In this document: one piece after another, positions 25,814 through 34,058 of the stretch | Numbering within the stretch: position 1 is the first letter of the stretch | Layout: each line of letters begins with the position of its first letter | Source of the DNA: Duganella sp. BJB476 | Lineage (GTDB): Bacteria > Pseudomonadota > Gammaproteobacteria > Burkholderiales > Burkholderiaceae_D | Length of the DNA: 64,000 bases | NCBI RefSeq assembly: GCF_003416895.1 | Contig: NZ_QVIO01000004.1 | Coordinates: forward strand, 658,709 to 722,708 | Direction of reading: 5' to 3' | Position numbers and translations under genes: made by a program | The notes under the pieces: generated by a model | What the model saw: only the letters and a program-made list of their open reading frames with translations | Database searches by the model: none | What the model was told of the DNA's origin: nothing

Positions 25814-26689
25814 CCATTTGCGCGCTGTAGCGATCATATTGTCCGACAATGCGCGAGTAAGCGCTGTCTGGATATCCCATCGGTGCCAGATCAGCGGCAC
25901 CTCCAGCGTGTCGCCGGGCGTCATTTCCACCAGCGTTCCCGCCTTCAATTGCTGTTCGCACTGCAAGAACGGCACCATGCCATAGCCGAAGCCCGCCTCG
26001 ATAAACCGTACAAAACCATCCGAGCTGGCCAGCGAGTGATGTGGATAGTGGCCGCTGTAGCCGGTGCGGCGGGCGATATAGCGTTCTTGCAGCGCATCTT
26101 TGCGGTCGAAATTCAGCGCCGGCGCCAGTTGCACGGCGGCGGCCGTCATGCCGTCCGGGAACCAGCGTTGGGCGAACGCCGGGCTGGCGACGCAGTGATA
26201 GCGCATGATGCCCAGCGGCGTCGAGGTGGTTCCGGCAACTTGCGCCGCTTCGCTGGTCACGCAGCCGAATACCCGGCCTTCCCGCAACATGGTCAGCGTA
26301 TGGTCCTGGTCGTCCAGGCGGATGTGAAGCAGGCACTGGCCGCTGTTCATCAGTGGCGTTACCGCTTCCTGCACCCAGGTCGCGGCGCTGTCGGCATTGA
26401 CGGCGATGGCGATCTCCGGCCGCGCTTCGCCCGAATCCGGCCGGTGGAGCAGTGCCGCTTCCAACAGGCGCACCTGGCGGTAATGGGCGATCAGCCGCTG
26501 GCCGGCCTCGGTCGGTGTGGGCGGCTGGCTGCGCACGATCAGCAATTCGCCGGCGCTGTTTTCCAGCATGCGTATCCGCTGCGAGACCGCCGATTGGGTG
26601 ATGGACAACGCCAAAGCCGCCTTGTCAAAGCTGCCATGATCGATGACGGCATCCAACGCCGCCAGGCCGCGATAGTCTACTTGCTTCAT
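25805..26689 (-). CDS. argP: LysR-family regulator ArgP (IciA type)
   Basis: A 294-residue LysR protein with the ArgP-style start DYRGLAALDAVIDHGSFDKAALALSITQSAVSQRI (helix-turn-helix at 15-45) and a C-terminal effector domain. ArgP activates the arginine/lysine exporter gene when basic amino acids accumulate. Its partner exporter lies divergently 86 bases away, as in other proteobacteria, which supports the name. The ligand preference, Lys versus Arg, cannot be read from the sequence. Confidence 0.87.
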   Translation of the reverse strand: MKQVDYRGLAALDAVIDHGSFDKAALALSITQSAVSQRIRMLENSAGELLIVRSQPPTPTEAGQRLIAHYRQVRLLEAALLHRPDSGEARPEIAIAVNADSAATWVQEAVTPLMNSGQCLLHIRLDDQDHTLTMLREGRVFGCVTSEAAQVAGTTSTPLGIMRYHCVASPAFAQRWFPDGMTAAAVQLAPALNFDRKDALQERYIARRTGYSGHYPHHSLASSDGFVRFIEAGFGYGMVPFLQCEQQLKAGTLVEMTPGDTLEVPLIWHRWDIQTALTRALSDNMIATARKWLL

Positions 26690-26775
26690 TAGCCGCTCTA
26701 ATATTTGGTCAGTAATATTAATTATACTTATCTTGGCGAGCTAAGTAAGCTGTCGTATCGCTTTGGGAGAAAAAT
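26690..26775. promoter_or_regulatory. argP-argO divergent control region
   Basis: This is an AT-rich stretch in a GC-rich genome. TAATATT occurs twice, at 26699-26705 and 26713-26719. On the minus strand TATAAT (26726-26721) lies 16 bases after TTACTT (26748-26743), a reasonable argP promoter. ArgP operators are AT-rich and the repeats are candidates. Confidence 0.45.
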
Positions 26776-27381
26776 ATGGAAGTTACTGCTTTTTTGAAGG
26801 GTGTCGGTCTGGGCGGCAGCCTGATCGTCGCTATCGGTTCGCAAAACGCTTATTTGCTGAGGCAGGCGTTGAAACGCGAGTTTGTGCTGACCTGCATTGC
26901 TATTTGCGTTATCTGCGATGTTGTATTAATTGGCGCGGGCGTGGCCGGCATGGGGCAGTTGATTACGGAAGCGCCGGCGCTGTTATTCTGGATTAAGATC
27001 GCCGGTGCCGGATTTTTATTCTGGTATGGATTGCGGGCTGCCCGATCGGCTTTAAATCCCGGCGCAATGGCGGCCGGCGACAGTGCCCCGGTCGGCGATC
27101 GCCGCACGGTTATCGCGGCCATGCTGGCATTCAGTTTATTGAATCCGCATGTATATCTGGATACCGTCGTATTACTCGGTTCGATAGGCGGACAACAGGC
27201 CGGAAACGGGCGCCTGTATTTCGCATTGGGCGCCATGCTCGCTTCCTTATTGTGGTTTAGCAGCCTGGGATTTGGCGCCCGTTATTTAACGCCTGTATTT
27301 GCCAAGCCGCGCGCCTGGCAGATATTGGATGGTGTGATTGCGCTGGTCATGTGGTGCCTGGCTATTTCCTTATTCGCTTGA
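26776..27381 (+). CDS. argO: LysE/ArgO-family basic amino acid exporter
   Basis: A 201-residue protein with six hydrophobic helices, the size of LysE/ArgO carriers. It begins with GVGLGGSLIVAIGSQNAYLLRQAL, matching the family GxxLxxSLIVAIGAQNAFVLRQG segment, and has SLLNPHVYLDTVVLLGS near residue 120, the signature second half. It exports arginine and/or lysine out of the cell. GGGAG lies eight bases before the ATG. It is divergent from argP. Codon use is less GC-biased than in the neighbouring genes. Confidence 0.9.
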   Translation: MEVTAFLKGVGLGGSLIVAIGSQNAYLLRQALKREFVLTCIAICVICDVVLIGAGVAGMGQLITEAPALLFWIKIAGAGFLFWYGLRAARSALNPGAMAAGDSAPVGDRRTVIAAMLAFSLLNPHVYLDTVVLLGSIGGQQAGNGRLYFALGAMLASLLWFSSLGFGARYLTPVFAKPRAWQILDGVIALVMWCLAISLFA

Positions 27382-27428
27382 TGGCATTGAATAGATCGGC
27401 AATCAGCGCCTGCTGGTGCCGAGGTCCG

Positions 27429-27450
27429 CGCCCTGCCCCGGGGCAGGGCG
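27429..27450. repeat. 22-base perfect palindrome after argO
   Basis: The left half 27429-27439 is the exact reverse complement of 27440-27450 (CGCCCTGCCCC with GGGGCAGGGCG). In RNA it would be a nine-pair stem with a CCGG loop, but no T-run follows. It may be a terminator-like stability element or a protein site. Confidence 0.6.
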
Positions 27451-27475
27451 AGCCAAGCTCAAAACTGGCTGGTAC

Positions 27476-27492
27476 ATGCCAATTTTTGGCAT
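27476..27492. repeat. Inverted repeat ATGCCAA-TTT-TTGGCAT
   Basis: A perfect seven-base inverted repeat with a three-base spacer, followed by A6. It lies 184 bases before the membrane GGDEF-EAL gene and may be a regulator site. It is not a plus-strand terminator. Confidence 0.5.
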
Positions 27493-27659
27493 AAAAAACA
27501 TAGTTCCCGGGGCCTTTTCGGGCGGACAGCCGCATTGTGCCAATCGGCAACACTGTATCCGGCCTGAGATACCGCCCGCGCGGCCGTTCAGCATACAATG
27601 AAGATAGTTACCTCAAAAACAGTTCTTCAGGATTCCGGGCCAGAAGACGGCCGATAAAT

Positions 27660-29975
27660 ATGAGCACGGACCTCAGCAATTACGCCCACCTCTCCGCAGT
27701 AGCGGCCGCTTTTGCGGCAGACGCTATTCTGAGTACATTGCTTATTTTCCTGTGGCTTATGCAACGCAAGGAAAAGCACGCCCTGTTCTGGGGGCTGGGG
27801 CAGTTATCGGTAATGAGCGGAATTATTATCTGGTTTATCGGCGACCGCGTATTTTCCGAAACCCTGCGTATTCAGCTTTGCGCCGTATTACTTAGCGCCG
27901 GCCTGATAGGTTATTGGAGCGGCACCAAGTTTTTCTTGGGAGAGTTATACCGTTATCAAATACGCTGGATATTGCCTGCAGGTATATTGATAGCCACGAT
28001 ATCAGGTGTGGTCTGGTTTAGTAATCCGGCCATTATCGCGCCCGGCAGCGCCGCCATATTAGGCATGATGATGCTCTGGTGCGGCCAGCGCCTGATCAAG
28101 AATAAAAACCGCTATCGCCTGTTGGGTATTACCTTGATCTTGCGTGGCGGTTTTAACCTGCTCAGCGCGGTAACGCTGGGACCCGAGTTATATTTGATCT
28201 GGTTTGTCGGCACCACGATATTAAAAACCCTCAGCATGCTGGGTTTGATTTATGCGGTACAGGATGAGATCCAGCAACGCTATGCGCGCACCATCGATAG
28301 CCTGAGCAATGGTTTTTTGATTCGCGACCGCCGTGGCTATGTCATGGTGGCCAACGAGCGCTGCGCCCGTTTGCTGGGTTTTAATGCCCCTGCCGATTTG
28401 ATCGGTCGCCATGTCACGGACTTGCTTCCCGGCCTCACGCGTGAGATGGCGGACCATTATTTCAGCCAGTTCGTGACCGAGGGCGTCCATTACCCCATCG
28501 TCGATACCGCCATCGTGACATTGCACAATGGCAATAAATTGCCCGTTGAAATGCTAGGCTCGCCTTACGAAGAGCGCGGCCGCACGTATTGCCTGGTCCA
28601 GCTGCTGGACATCAGCGAGCGCAAAAAGAAGGACGATCTGCTGTACCAGGCGGCCCGCATCGATCCCGTCACCGGCTATTTCAATCGCCATGCGCTGTCC
28701 AAACGGCTGGAAGAGGAGCTCGCGAATGCCGCCTTCGACCGCAACGAATGCGCCGTGCTGTTCATCGACCTGGACAAGTTCAAGCGCGTCAACGATTCCT
28801 TCGGTCATGCCGTCGGCGACGAATTGCTGCGCCAGTTCGCGCGCCGCCTGCACGCCATCCTGCGTCCGCAGGATGTGCTGGCCCGTTTCGGCGGCGACGA
28901 ATTCATCGTCGTCCTGCCCGGCCTGCCAGCAGGCGGCAGCGAGAAAACCGCCGGCGACTGCGCGGCCGGCATCATCGCCACCATGGGCGACAGCTTCAAC
29001 CTGTCGCACCATGCCATCGGCGTCTCGGCCAGCGTGGGCATCGCCTGCTATCCCTTGCACGGCACCGATAGCGATACGCTAATCCGCAACGCCGACATTG
29101 CCATGTTCGAAGCCAAGAAGGCGGGACGCGGCGAAATGCGTTTCTTCAACGACGCCATGAACGCCGCCGCCAAGGATGCGCTGGTGATCGACGGCGCCCT
29201 GCGCGGCGCCATCGAGGCCGGCGAGTTCCGCCTGGTCTACCAGGCCATCACCAACTCCCACACCGGCAAACTGACCAAGGTGGAGGCGCTGCTGCGCTGG
29301 GACAGCGCCTTGCTGGGCGCGGTTCCGCCGGACCGTTTCATACCAGTCGCCGAAGATAGCGGCATGATCGTCGAACTTGGCACCTGGGTGCTGAACCAAG
29401 CCTGCCGCCAGGTGGCGCAGTGGAAGGCCAGCCCGCTGGGCGAGATCACCATCAGCATCAACGTCTCGGCCTGGCAGCTGGCCGATCCGGGGTTTGTCGG
29501 GCTGGTGCGGCAGGCGCTGGCCAGCAACGGCCTGGCGGCGCGCCAGCTGGAGCTGGAGCTGACCGAGCGGGTGCTGATCGACGATGGCGGCCACGTACAG
29601 GCGGTGCTGGCCCAATTGCGCTCGCTGGGCATCAGTATTTCGCTGGACGATTTCGGCACCGGTTATTCCTCGCTCAGCTACCTGACCCAGTTCCACCTGA
29701 ACACCTTGAAGATAGACCGTGCCTTCGTGATGGACATCGAGCACAGCGAGCGCAGCAACAATCTGGTGCACGCCATCATCGCGATGGGACACAGCCTGGG
29801 CTTGCAGCTGGTGGCGGAGGGCGTGGAAACGGCCGGCCAGGCGGCCATCCTGGAAAAGATGGGCTGCCATTACCTGCAGGGCTACCATATTTCCCGGCCG
29901 ATCCCGGCGGAGGAACTGCTGGTTTTTGCGGACGGCCTGCTCGACAGGCCGCACGTTGATAATTTCGCTATTTAG
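27660..29975 (+). CDS. Membrane PAS-GGDEF-EAL c-di-GMP protein
   Basis: A 771-residue protein. The N-terminal 205 residues hold about six transmembrane helices forming an unnamed integral sensor. A PAS domain follows at about 210-330 (RDRRGYVMVANERCARLLGF). The GGDEF domain is at about 335-500, with FGGDEF near 417 and RPQD five residues before it as an I-site. The EAL domain is at about 515-760, with VEALLRW, then LDDFGTGYSSL and VAEGVETAGQA. All catalytic landmarks for synthesis and hydrolysis are present; the net activity is unknown. The ATG at 27660 is preferred over a TTG at 27537. The membrane half is notably AT-richer than the enzymatic half. Confidence 0.9.
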   Translation: MSTDLSNYAHLSAVAAAFAADAILSTLLIFLWLMQRKEKHALFWGLGQLSVMSGIIIWFIGDRVFSETLRIQLCAVLLSAGLIGYWSGTKFFLGELYRYQIRWILPAGILIATISGVVWFSNPAIIAPGSAAILGMMMLWCGQRLIKNKNRYRLLGITLILRGGFNLLSAVTLGPELYLIWFVGTTILKTLSMLGLIYAVQDEIQQRYARTIDSLSNGFLIRDRRGYVMVANERCARLLGFNAPADLIGRHVTDLLPGLTREMADHYFSQFVTEGVHYPIVDTAIVTLHNGNKLPVEMLGSPYEERGRTYCLVQLLDISERKKKDDLLYQAARIDPVTGYFNRHALSKRLEEELANAAFDRNECAVLFIDLDKFKRVNDSFGHAVGDELLRQFARRLHAILRPQDVLARFGGDEFIVVLPGLPAGGSEKTAGDCAAGIIATMGDSFNLSHHAIGVSASVGIACYPLHGTDSDTLIRNADIAMFEAKKAGRGEMRFFNDAMNAAAKDALVIDGALRGAIEAGEFRLVYQAITNSHTGKLTKVEALLRWDSALLGAVPPDRFIPVAEDSGMIVELGTWVLNQACRQVAQWKASPLGEITISINVSAWQLADPGFVGLVRQALASNGLAARQLELELTERVLIDDGGHVQAVLAQLRSLGISISLDDFGTGYSSLSYLTQFHLNTLKIDRAFVMDIEHSERSNNLVHAIIAMGHSLGLQLVAEGVETAGQAAILEKMGCHYLQGYHISRPIPAEELLVFADGLLDRPHVDNFAI

Positions 29976-30294
29976 CGTCCGACGCGGTAGGCAGTTTCTG
30001 CGCCGCTTCCTCGGCGGTCAATATCCAGATGCGGTCGATATTGCCCTGGCCGTCCACCGTGTAGTTGACCACGATGTCGCTGCCGCGCAATGCGGCCGGC
30101 ATTTCGATCATATTGTCGCGGTTGAAGATGCGCGCGGCGGATGACAGCTGGCGCGGCTTGCCGTCGATGCTGACATCGGGGAAATAGCCGGGCGTCATTT
30201 TCCCGCGCAGTGCGTTGGCCGGAAACGGCCGTTCGAACGCCAGCGCCGACAGCGACAGCAAACCCGCCATCAACAGTGCACAGAATCGCAGCAT
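29968..30294 (-). CDS. Small secreted protein of unknown function
   Basis: A 108-residue protein with a signal peptide (LRFCALLMAGLLSLSALA) and a mature part ending in VNYTVDGQGNIDRIWILTAEEAAQ. That last segment resembles the beta-strand pair typical of TonB-C-like or small periplasmic domains, but the match is weak. The ATG at 30294 has GGAG seven bases upstream. Its 3' end overlaps the convergent GGDEF-EAL gene by eight bases. The function is unknown. Confidence 0.6.
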   Translation of the reverse strand: MLRFCALLMAGLLSLSALAFERPFPANALRGKMTPGYFPDVSIDGKPRQLSSAARIFNRDNMIEMPAALRGSDIVVNYTVDGQGNIDRIWILTAEEAAQKLPTASDAK

Positions 30295-30333
30295 GGGTGG
30301 GCTCCACAAATATTGAGGCCCCAGCTTACCCGA

Positions 30334-31611
30334 TTATTTTCCCAGCGTGGCGAACATCGCCAGCACGGCCGCAGCCATCACGCCGGTGCACAGCCAGCCC
30401 AGCACGCTGAGCCTGCGCGAAATCACCAGCTTGCCCATCACCGCCGGCCGCGCGGCCAGCAGCATCACCACCACCATGATGGGCACCGAGATCACGCCAT
30501 TGAGCACCGCGCTCCAGTACAGCGCCCGGATCGGGTCGATATTGGTGAAGCACAGCGCGGTGCCGATGACGGTCGCGCCGATGATGATGGCGTAGAACTT
30601 GGGCGCGCCGGAATATTGCAGCTCCAGGCTGTTCTTCCAGCGCATGGCGCCGGCGATGGCGTAGGCGGCCGAGCCGGCCAGCACCGGCACCGCCAGCAGG
30701 CCGGTGCCGATGATGCCCATGCTGAACAGCGCGAACGCGAAGTCGCCGGCGATCGGCCGCAGCGCCGAGGCGGCCTGGGCCGACGAGTCGATATGGGTGA
30801 TGCCGTGCGCGCCCAGCGTGGCGGCGGTGGTCAGCATGATGAACACGGCCACCAGGTTGGAAAAGCCCATGCCGACCACGGTGTCGACCTTGATGCGCTG
30901 TAGGTTGCGCGGCGCCTGCTCCTGCGCATGCTTGAGCGCCCTGGCGCCGGGTTCGGCGTGCAGGTCCTCGACTTCTTGCGACGCCTGCCAGAAGAACAGG
31001 TAGGGGCTGATGGTGGTGCCGAAGATGGCCACCACCGTCGTGATGTAGGCCGCCTGCCAGGACAGCTTGGGCAGCAGCGCCTCATGCAGCAGGGTCAGCC
31101 ACGGCAGCTTGAGCGTCAGCGCGGTGGCGACATAGGCCAGCAGGGCCAGCGTCAGCCATTTGAGTACCTTGACGTAGCGGCTGTACGGCAGCGTCACCTG
31201 CAGCGCCAGCGACAGCATGCCGGCCGCCGCCGCATACCAGTGCGCCGGGCCGCCGGCCAGTAGCGCGACAGCCTGGCCCATGGCGGCGATGTCGGCGGCG
31301 ATGTTGATGGTGTTGGCCACCAGCAGCAGGCCGACCAGCAGATACAGCAGCGGCGCCGGAAAGTGGTGGCGGATATTGGTCGCCAGCCCGTGCCCGCTGA
31401 CGCGGCCGATGCGCGCGCTGACCGCCTGGATGCCCACCATCAGCGGATAGGTCAGCAGCATGGTCCACAGCATGCCGTAGCCGAATTGCGCGCCGGCCTG
31501 CGAATAGGTGGCGATGCCGCTGGGGTCGTCGTCCGCCGCGCCGGTGATCAGTCCCGGTCCCAGCTTGCTGAGCCAGCCTTGCTTGCCGCGCTGTGGCGTC
31601 GTCATGTCCAT
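30334..31611 (-). CDS. NRAMP-family divalent metal transporter with non-canonical metal site
   Basis: A 425-residue inner-membrane protein with about 11 helices. The first helix carries DDPSGIATYSQAG, where classical NRAMP proteins have the metal-binding DPGN. In helix 6 the usual methionine-containing MPH is replaced by GTTISPY. It therefore belongs to the NRAMP-related branch seen in many proteobacteria, whose metal may be Mg2+ or Mn2+ rather than Fe2+; the substrate is inferred weakly. It is divergent from the TonB receptor with a 203-base gap. Confidence 0.82.
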   Translation of the reverse strand: MDMTTPQRGKQGWLSKLGPGLITGAADDDPSGIATYSQAGAQFGYGMLWTMLLTYPLMVGIQAVSARIGRVSGHGLATNIRHHFPAPLLYLLVGLLLVANTINIAADIAAMGQAVALLAGGPAHWYAAAAGMLSLALQVTLPYSRYVKVLKWLTLALLAYVATALTLKLPWLTLLHEALLPKLSWQAAYITTVVAIFGTTISPYLFFWQASQEVEDLHAEPGARALKHAQEQAPRNLQRIKVDTVVGMGFSNLVAVFIMLTTAATLGAHGITHIDSSAQAASALRPIAGDFAFALFSMGIIGTGLLAVPVLAGSAAYAIAGAMRWKNSLELQYSGAPKFYAIIIGATVIGTALCFTNIDPIRALYWSAVLNGVISVPIMVVVMLLAARPAVMGKLVISRRLSVLGWLCTGVMAAAVLAMFATLGK

Positions 31612-31700
31612 GAAATCTCCCTGTTGATGACCATGCTAAGGCGGAGGCCAACCGGCGGTCCGTACGCTCGCGTACTTATCCTGAGTGAAGAAATGTTGTT

Positions 31701-31740
31701 ATGTCACCAAGTTGTCACATTCCCGTCATCGCCGCGTCAC
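31701..31740 (+). promoter_or_regulatory. PHO box array (PhoB binding sites), four direct repeats
   Basis: ATGTCAC (31701), TTGTCAC (31712), CCGTCAT (31723) and GCGTCAC (31734) recur at exactly 11-base steps. These are the period and core (TGTCA) of PhoB half sites. The last repeat ends ten bases before TACAAT at 31751-31756, the usual PHO box to -10 distance. Confidence 0.8.
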
Positions 31741-31750
31741 ATGCAGTTCC

Positions 31751-31756
31751 TACAAT
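31751..31756 (+). promoter_or_regulatory. -10 element of the Pho-type promoter
   Basis: TACAAT, with no separate -35 box because the PHO repeats cover that region, as expected for PhoB-activated promoters. The leader to the receptor ATG would be about 50 bases. Confidence 0.7.
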
Positions 31757-31814
31757 CTTGCGAGTTTAGTTTCCAGCCTAGTCCACACTAACCAGCAAGA
31801 AAGAAGAACAAATT

Positions 31815-34058
31815 ATGCAACAGCGCTTCCCTCTGAAACCTTTGTGCCTGGTGGTCCTGCAAGCCCTGGCTTGCCACGCCTACGCCGCCGACGCGGCCGA
31901 TGCCGCCGCCGACAGCTCGGTAGCCGGCGCCATCATCGGCCCTGTGCAAACGGTGGAAATCACCGGCCGTGGCCAGTCGCGCCAGGTGCAGAACATCAAC
32001 AAGGCCGACCTGGCCGAAGCGCTGCCGGGCACCAGCCCGCTCAAAGTCCTGGAGAAACTGCCAGGCGTGAACTTCCAGTCCGCCGATCCGTTCGGCGCCT
32101 ACGAGTGGTCGACCCGCTTCAGCGTGCGCGGCTTCAACCAGAACCAGCTGGGCTTCACCTTGGACGGCGTGCCGCTGGGCGACATGAGCTACGGTAACAA
32201 CAACGGCCTGCACATCAGCCGCGCCATCTCGTCGGAAAACGTCGGCAACGTCACCGTGTCGCAAGGCGCGGGCGCGGTCGGCACCGCCTCGACCAGCAAC
32301 CTGGGCGGTACCGTGCAATTCTTCACGCTGGCCCCTAGCGATGTGCGCGGCCTGACCTTCGCGCAAACCTTCGGCAGCGATTCGACGTCGCGCACTTTCG
32401 CCCGCGTCGATACCGGCCTGATCAACAACGTCGTCAAGGCCTACATCAGCGGCACCCGCCAGCGCACCGACAAGACCAAGGGCGAAGGCGGCCAGGACCA
32501 GGATCAGCTGAACTCGAAGTTCGTGTTCAACTTCGGCGAAAACAGCCTGACCGGTTTCCTCAACTATTCCGACCGCCGCGAAGTCGACTACCAGGACGTG
32601 TCGCTGGAAATGGTGCGTCGCCTGGGTTACGGCTGGGACAACTACCAGCCTGACTGGCAGCGCGCCGTCAACGCCGCCAAGGGCGTCTACACCGGCGGCG
32701 TCAACAGCATGGACGACGCCTACTACTCGGCCGGCGGCCTGCGCAAGGACACCATCGGCGGCCTGACCTTGGCCCTGAACTTCGGTCCGTCGATCGAACT
32801 GAAGACCACCATCTACCACCACGACAACGACGGCCAGGGCCACTGGTACACGCCATACGTGGCGACCGACGCCGCCAACCCGATCTCGCTGCGCACCACC
32901 GAGTACTCGATCGGCCGCGACGGCGTCACCAGCGACCTGACCTGGGAACTGGGCGGCCACACCATCACCGCCGGCCTGTGGGGCGAGCGCAGCAACCACA
33001 ACGTCAGCCGCAACTACTACAAGGTGACCGGTCCTGCCGACACCATGTTCTTCCTGGCTAATCCGTTCCGCACCGACTTCAAACAGAACTTCGTCACCAC
33101 CACCTCGCAGTACTATGTGGCCGACACCTTCAGCGCCATGGACGGCAAGCTGAAGTTCAACGCCGGCTTCAAGGCGATGGACGTCGACATCCACGCCACC
33201 AACCTGATCGGCACCCGCGCCGCCGGCGACCTCGACGCAGAGAAGAAATTCCTGCCGCAGGCCGGCGTCAACTACGCCCTCAGCGCCGACGACGAAGTGT
33301 TCGCTTCCGCATCGAAGAACATGCGCGCCTTCCAGCCGGGCGTCAGCGGTCCGTTCTCGCAGACCCAGGCCGCCTACAACGCCGGCATCGCCAACCTCAA
33401 GCCTGAAACCTCGGTCAACATCGACCTCGGCTACCGCTTCAAGCGCGCCGACATCCAGGGTTCGGTGGCGGTCTACAACGCCCGCTTCGACGACCGCCAG
33501 CTGAGCGTGGCCACCTGCGCCGGCATCGTCGGTTGCCCGTCGACCTTCGTCAACGTCGGCAAGGTCGACACCAAGGGTCTGGAAGCGATCGCCGTGTGGA
33601 AGTTCAACCGCGAAATCAGCTGGTTCAACTCGTACACCTTCAACGATTCCAAGTACAAGTCGAACTACCAGGATGGCGCCACGCTGGTGGCCGTCAGTGG
33701 CAAGCAAGTGGTCGATGCGCCGCGCAATCTGTTCAACACCGAAGCGTCGTATGAAAGCGGCACCTGGTTTGCGCGCGTCGGCGGCAAGTACACCGCCAAG
33801 CGCTACTACACCTACCTGAACGACGGCGGCGTGCCATCGTTCTGGCTGGCTAACCTGTCGGCCGGCTACAAGATGAAATCGCTGGGCATGCTGAAAGACC
33901 TGTCGCTGCAAGTCAACGTCACCAACCTGTTCGACAAGCAGTACATCAGCTCGATCGGCACCAACGGCTTCCAGGCCAGCGATGTCAACGGCACCGCGCA
34001 AACGCTGCTGACCGGTGCGCCGCGTCAAGTGTTCATCACGCTGAACGGCAAGCTGTAA
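31815..34058 (+). CDS. TonB-dependent outer-membrane receptor (probably Pho-regulated)
   Basis: A 747-residue receptor. The signal peptide is about 1-25, followed by a TonB-box-like TVEITG near 45, a plug domain about 55-170 (LPGVNFQSADPFGAYEWSTRFSVRGFNQNQLGFTLDGVPLG), and a beta-barrel to the end with an NVTNLFDKQY motif and a terminal aromatic-poor KL. Receptors of this type bring scarce ligands across the outer membrane using TonB energy. The PHO boxes upstream and the phosphoesterase immediately downstream suggest uptake of a phosphorus source. The ligand is not known. GAAAGAAGAA lies before the ATG. Confidence 0.92.
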   Translation: MQQRFPLKPLCLVVLQALACHAYAADAADAAADSSVAGAIIGPVQTVEITGRGQSRQVQNINKADLAEALPGTSPLKVLEKLPGVNFQSADPFGAYEWSTRFSVRGFNQNQLGFTLDGVPLGDMSYGNNNGLHISRAISSENVGNVTVSQGAGAVGTASTSNLGGTVQFFTLAPSDVRGLTFAQTFGSDSTSRTFARVDTGLINNVVKAYISGTRQRTDKTKGEGGQDQDQLNSKFVFNFGENSLTGFLNYSDRREVDYQDVSLEMVRRLGYGWDNYQPDWQRAVNAAKGVYTGGVNSMDDAYYSAGGLRKDTIGGLTLALNFGPSIELKTTIYHHDNDGQGHWYTPYVATDAANPISLRTTEYSIGRDGVTSDLTWELGGHTITAGLWGERSNHNVSRNYYKVTGPADTMFFLANPFRTDFKQNFVTTTSQYYVADTFSAMDGKLKFNAGFKAMDVDIHATNLIGTRAAGDLDAEKKFLPQAGVNYALSADDEVFASASKNMRAFQPGVSGPFSQTQAAYNAGIANLKPETSVNIDLGYRFKRADIQGSVAVYNARFDDRQLSVATCAGIVGCPSTFVNVGKVDTKGLEAIAVWKFNREISWFNSYTFNDSKYKSNYQDGATLVAVSGKQVVDAPRNLFNTEASYESGTWFARVGGKYTAKRYYTYLNDGGVPSFWLANLSAGYKMKSLGMLKDLSLQVNVTNLFDKQYISSIGTNGFQASDVNGTAQTLLTGAPRQVFITLNGKL

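Noticed and set aside
27476..27498. Possible terminator after argO
   Set aside because: The hairpin is followed by A6, not T, on the plus strand, and no minus-strand gene ends there.
31815..34058. Iron/siderophore receptor assignment
   Set aside because: No Fur-like box was seen, and the promoter and neighbour both point to phosphate instead.
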